Source: a virus
Virus record (IMG/VR): IMGVR_UViG_3300046002_005270
Span: 1 to 47,709 of that record
Strand: one strand, 5' to 3'
DNA: 47,709 bases
This document shows, in pieces, positions 47,129 to 47,709 of this stretch (position 1 is its first letter; each line of letters begins with the position of its first letter). A program made the translations under genes and the position numbers. Below the pieces are notes generated by a model that was given only the letters and a program-made list of their open reading frames with translations, had not been told where the DNA came from and searched no databases.

Positions 47129-47201
47129 GGTCTGGAGGTGTTATTGGTAACACGTCGCACTGTCACTGCGAAGATTGCGGGTTCGATCCCCGTGCAGACC
47201 G
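47129..47201 (+). tRNA. tRNA-Asp(GTC)
   Basis: Acceptor GGTCTG / CAGACC (7th pair G-G), anticodon stem TCGCA/TGCGA with loop CTGTCAC, T-loop TTCGATC. Confidence 0.92.
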
Positions 47202-47211
47202 CTATATAAAC

Positions 47212-47282
47212 TGCGTTAAGGTGTAAATGGTTGCATTCGGGTCTCATAAGCCTGAGGGGTGGTTCGAGTCCACGCTACGCTA
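47212..47282 (+). tRNA. tRNA-Met(CAT), imperfect acceptor stem
   Basis: Anticodon stem CGGGT/GCCTG with loop CTCATAA, T-arm GTGG-TTCGAGT-CCAC. The acceptor TGCGTTA / CTACGCT pairs only in four positions and has an unpaired T-T at 1-72. An open 1-72 pair recalls initiator tRNA, but the GGG/CCC triple is incomplete. Confidence 0.75.
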
Positions 47283-47288
47283 CAAATT

Positions 47289-47363
47289 GGCCTCTTAACT
47301 CAGCCCGGTAAGAGTAGCTCGCTCATAACGAGAAAGTCACAGGTTCAAATCCTGTAGGGGCCA
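47289..47363 (+). tRNA. tRNA with CAT anticodon, Ile2-like
   Basis: Acceptor GGCCTCT / AGGGGCC, anticodon stem CTCG/CGAG with loop CTCATAA, T-loop TTCAAAT. The acceptor closely resembles bacterial tRNA-Ile(CAT), whose C34 is changed to lysidine to read AUA; elongator tRNA-Met is the alternative. Confidence 0.85.
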
Positions 47364-47408
47364 CAAAATTTATCCAATATGAGAGCAATTCAATCGTCTC
47401 CAATGTAG

Positions 47409-47427
47409 TTTTAGCTATTAGCTAAAA
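47409..47427 (+). promoter_or_regulatory. Hairpin just upstream of a start codon
   Basis: TTTTAGC-TATTA-GCTAAAA, perfect 7-bp stem ending 2 nt before the ATG at 47430; likely to affect translation start or act as a processing end of the tRNA transcript. Confidence 0.42.
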
Positions 47428-47429
47428 TT

Positions 47430-47663
47430 ATGACTCAGAAATTGAGAATTTGGAGAGTAGTCCCAACCAGCATGACTGGTGTTCAGGCTCCCACGTTTTT
47501 TGTTGAAACAACAGAGAACGGACGAGAAGAAGCAGAAAAATCTGCAAACCTACAAGCAAGACAAAAATCTAGCTTGGGTAAGTTTAACAATTGGTATTTT
47601 GATTTAACAAGAATGAATGTCAGAGTTGACAAACATGGGAGGTATATCAAGCATCACCAATAA
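47430..47663 (+). CDS. Hypothetical protein
   Basis: A 77-residue basic protein: KLRIWRVVPTSMTGVQAPTFFVET, a helical EEAEKSANLQARQKSS, and NWYFDLTRMNVRVDKHGRY. No signal or membrane segment. It follows the last tRNA. Family not recognised; codon use is phage-like apart from a few GC-richer codons at the start. Confidence 0.55.
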   Translation: MTQKLRIWRVVPTSMTGVQAPTFFVETTENGREEAEKSANLQARQKSSLGKFNNWYFDLTRMNVRVDKHGRYIKHHQ

Positions 47664-47709
47664 TAAAAAGTATTTGAAGAATGTTTTGGATATCTGGATC
47701 TTTCTTCTT

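Overview
The window is part of the genome of a T4-like contractile-tailed phage (myovirus) of a Bacteroidota host, most likely a flavobacterium. Phage identity rests on a run of T4-type virion genes (major capsid, neck, sheath, tube, tape measure, baseplate) and T4-type replication genes (gp32-like SSB, UvsX, DnaB-type helicase, FEN-type nuclease, NrdA/NrdB). The host is inferred from low GC, A-rich leaders without Shine-Dalgarno sequences, and repeated TTTGG-N18-TATATT promoters that resemble the Bacteroidota -33/-7 consensus. Almost all genes are on the + strand.

Layout. (1) 1-23949, virion genes: capsid end, surface and fiber genes, PhoH, neck proteins, a long C1q-tipped tail fiber, sheath, tube, tape measure, baseplate and a baseplate lysozyme. 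Many units are preceded by an AATATTTATAATAAA-like motif (candidate late promoter) and closed by a hairpin terminator. (2) 23999-33748, replication and nucleotide genes: a divergent family A DNA polymerase, SSB, UvsX, FEN nuclease, helicase, and NrdB/NrdA separated by an HNH homing endonuclease. (3) 33875-37405, a probable lysis module: several small membrane proteins and holin candidates, a four-helix-bundle sensor-like membrane protein, a secreted beta-barrel-like protein, a GH19-type endolysin and overlapping spanin-like genes. (4) 37420-41578: small conserved phage proteins, a GIY-YIG/NUMOD homing endonuclease, and a TGT-superfamily/QueC-like pair suggesting 7-deazaguanine modification. 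(5) 41634-47709: a lipoprotein gene followed by a large tRNA region.

The tRNA region is the most unusual part. I read 25 cloverleaf tRNAs whose anticodons cover all 20 amino acids, four tRNA-like RNAs with abnormal anticodon arms, and about ten other spacers whose ends are complementary (6-12 bp closing stems) and which hold further hairpins. One closing stem encloses a small membrane-protein ORF. The region carries several TTTGG-N18-TATATT promoters, so it is probably read by unmodified host RNA polymerase early in infection, whereas the TATTTATA motifs mark virion genes. Coordinates and structures come from reading the sequence by eye; homology statements are recognition of family motifs, not database results.
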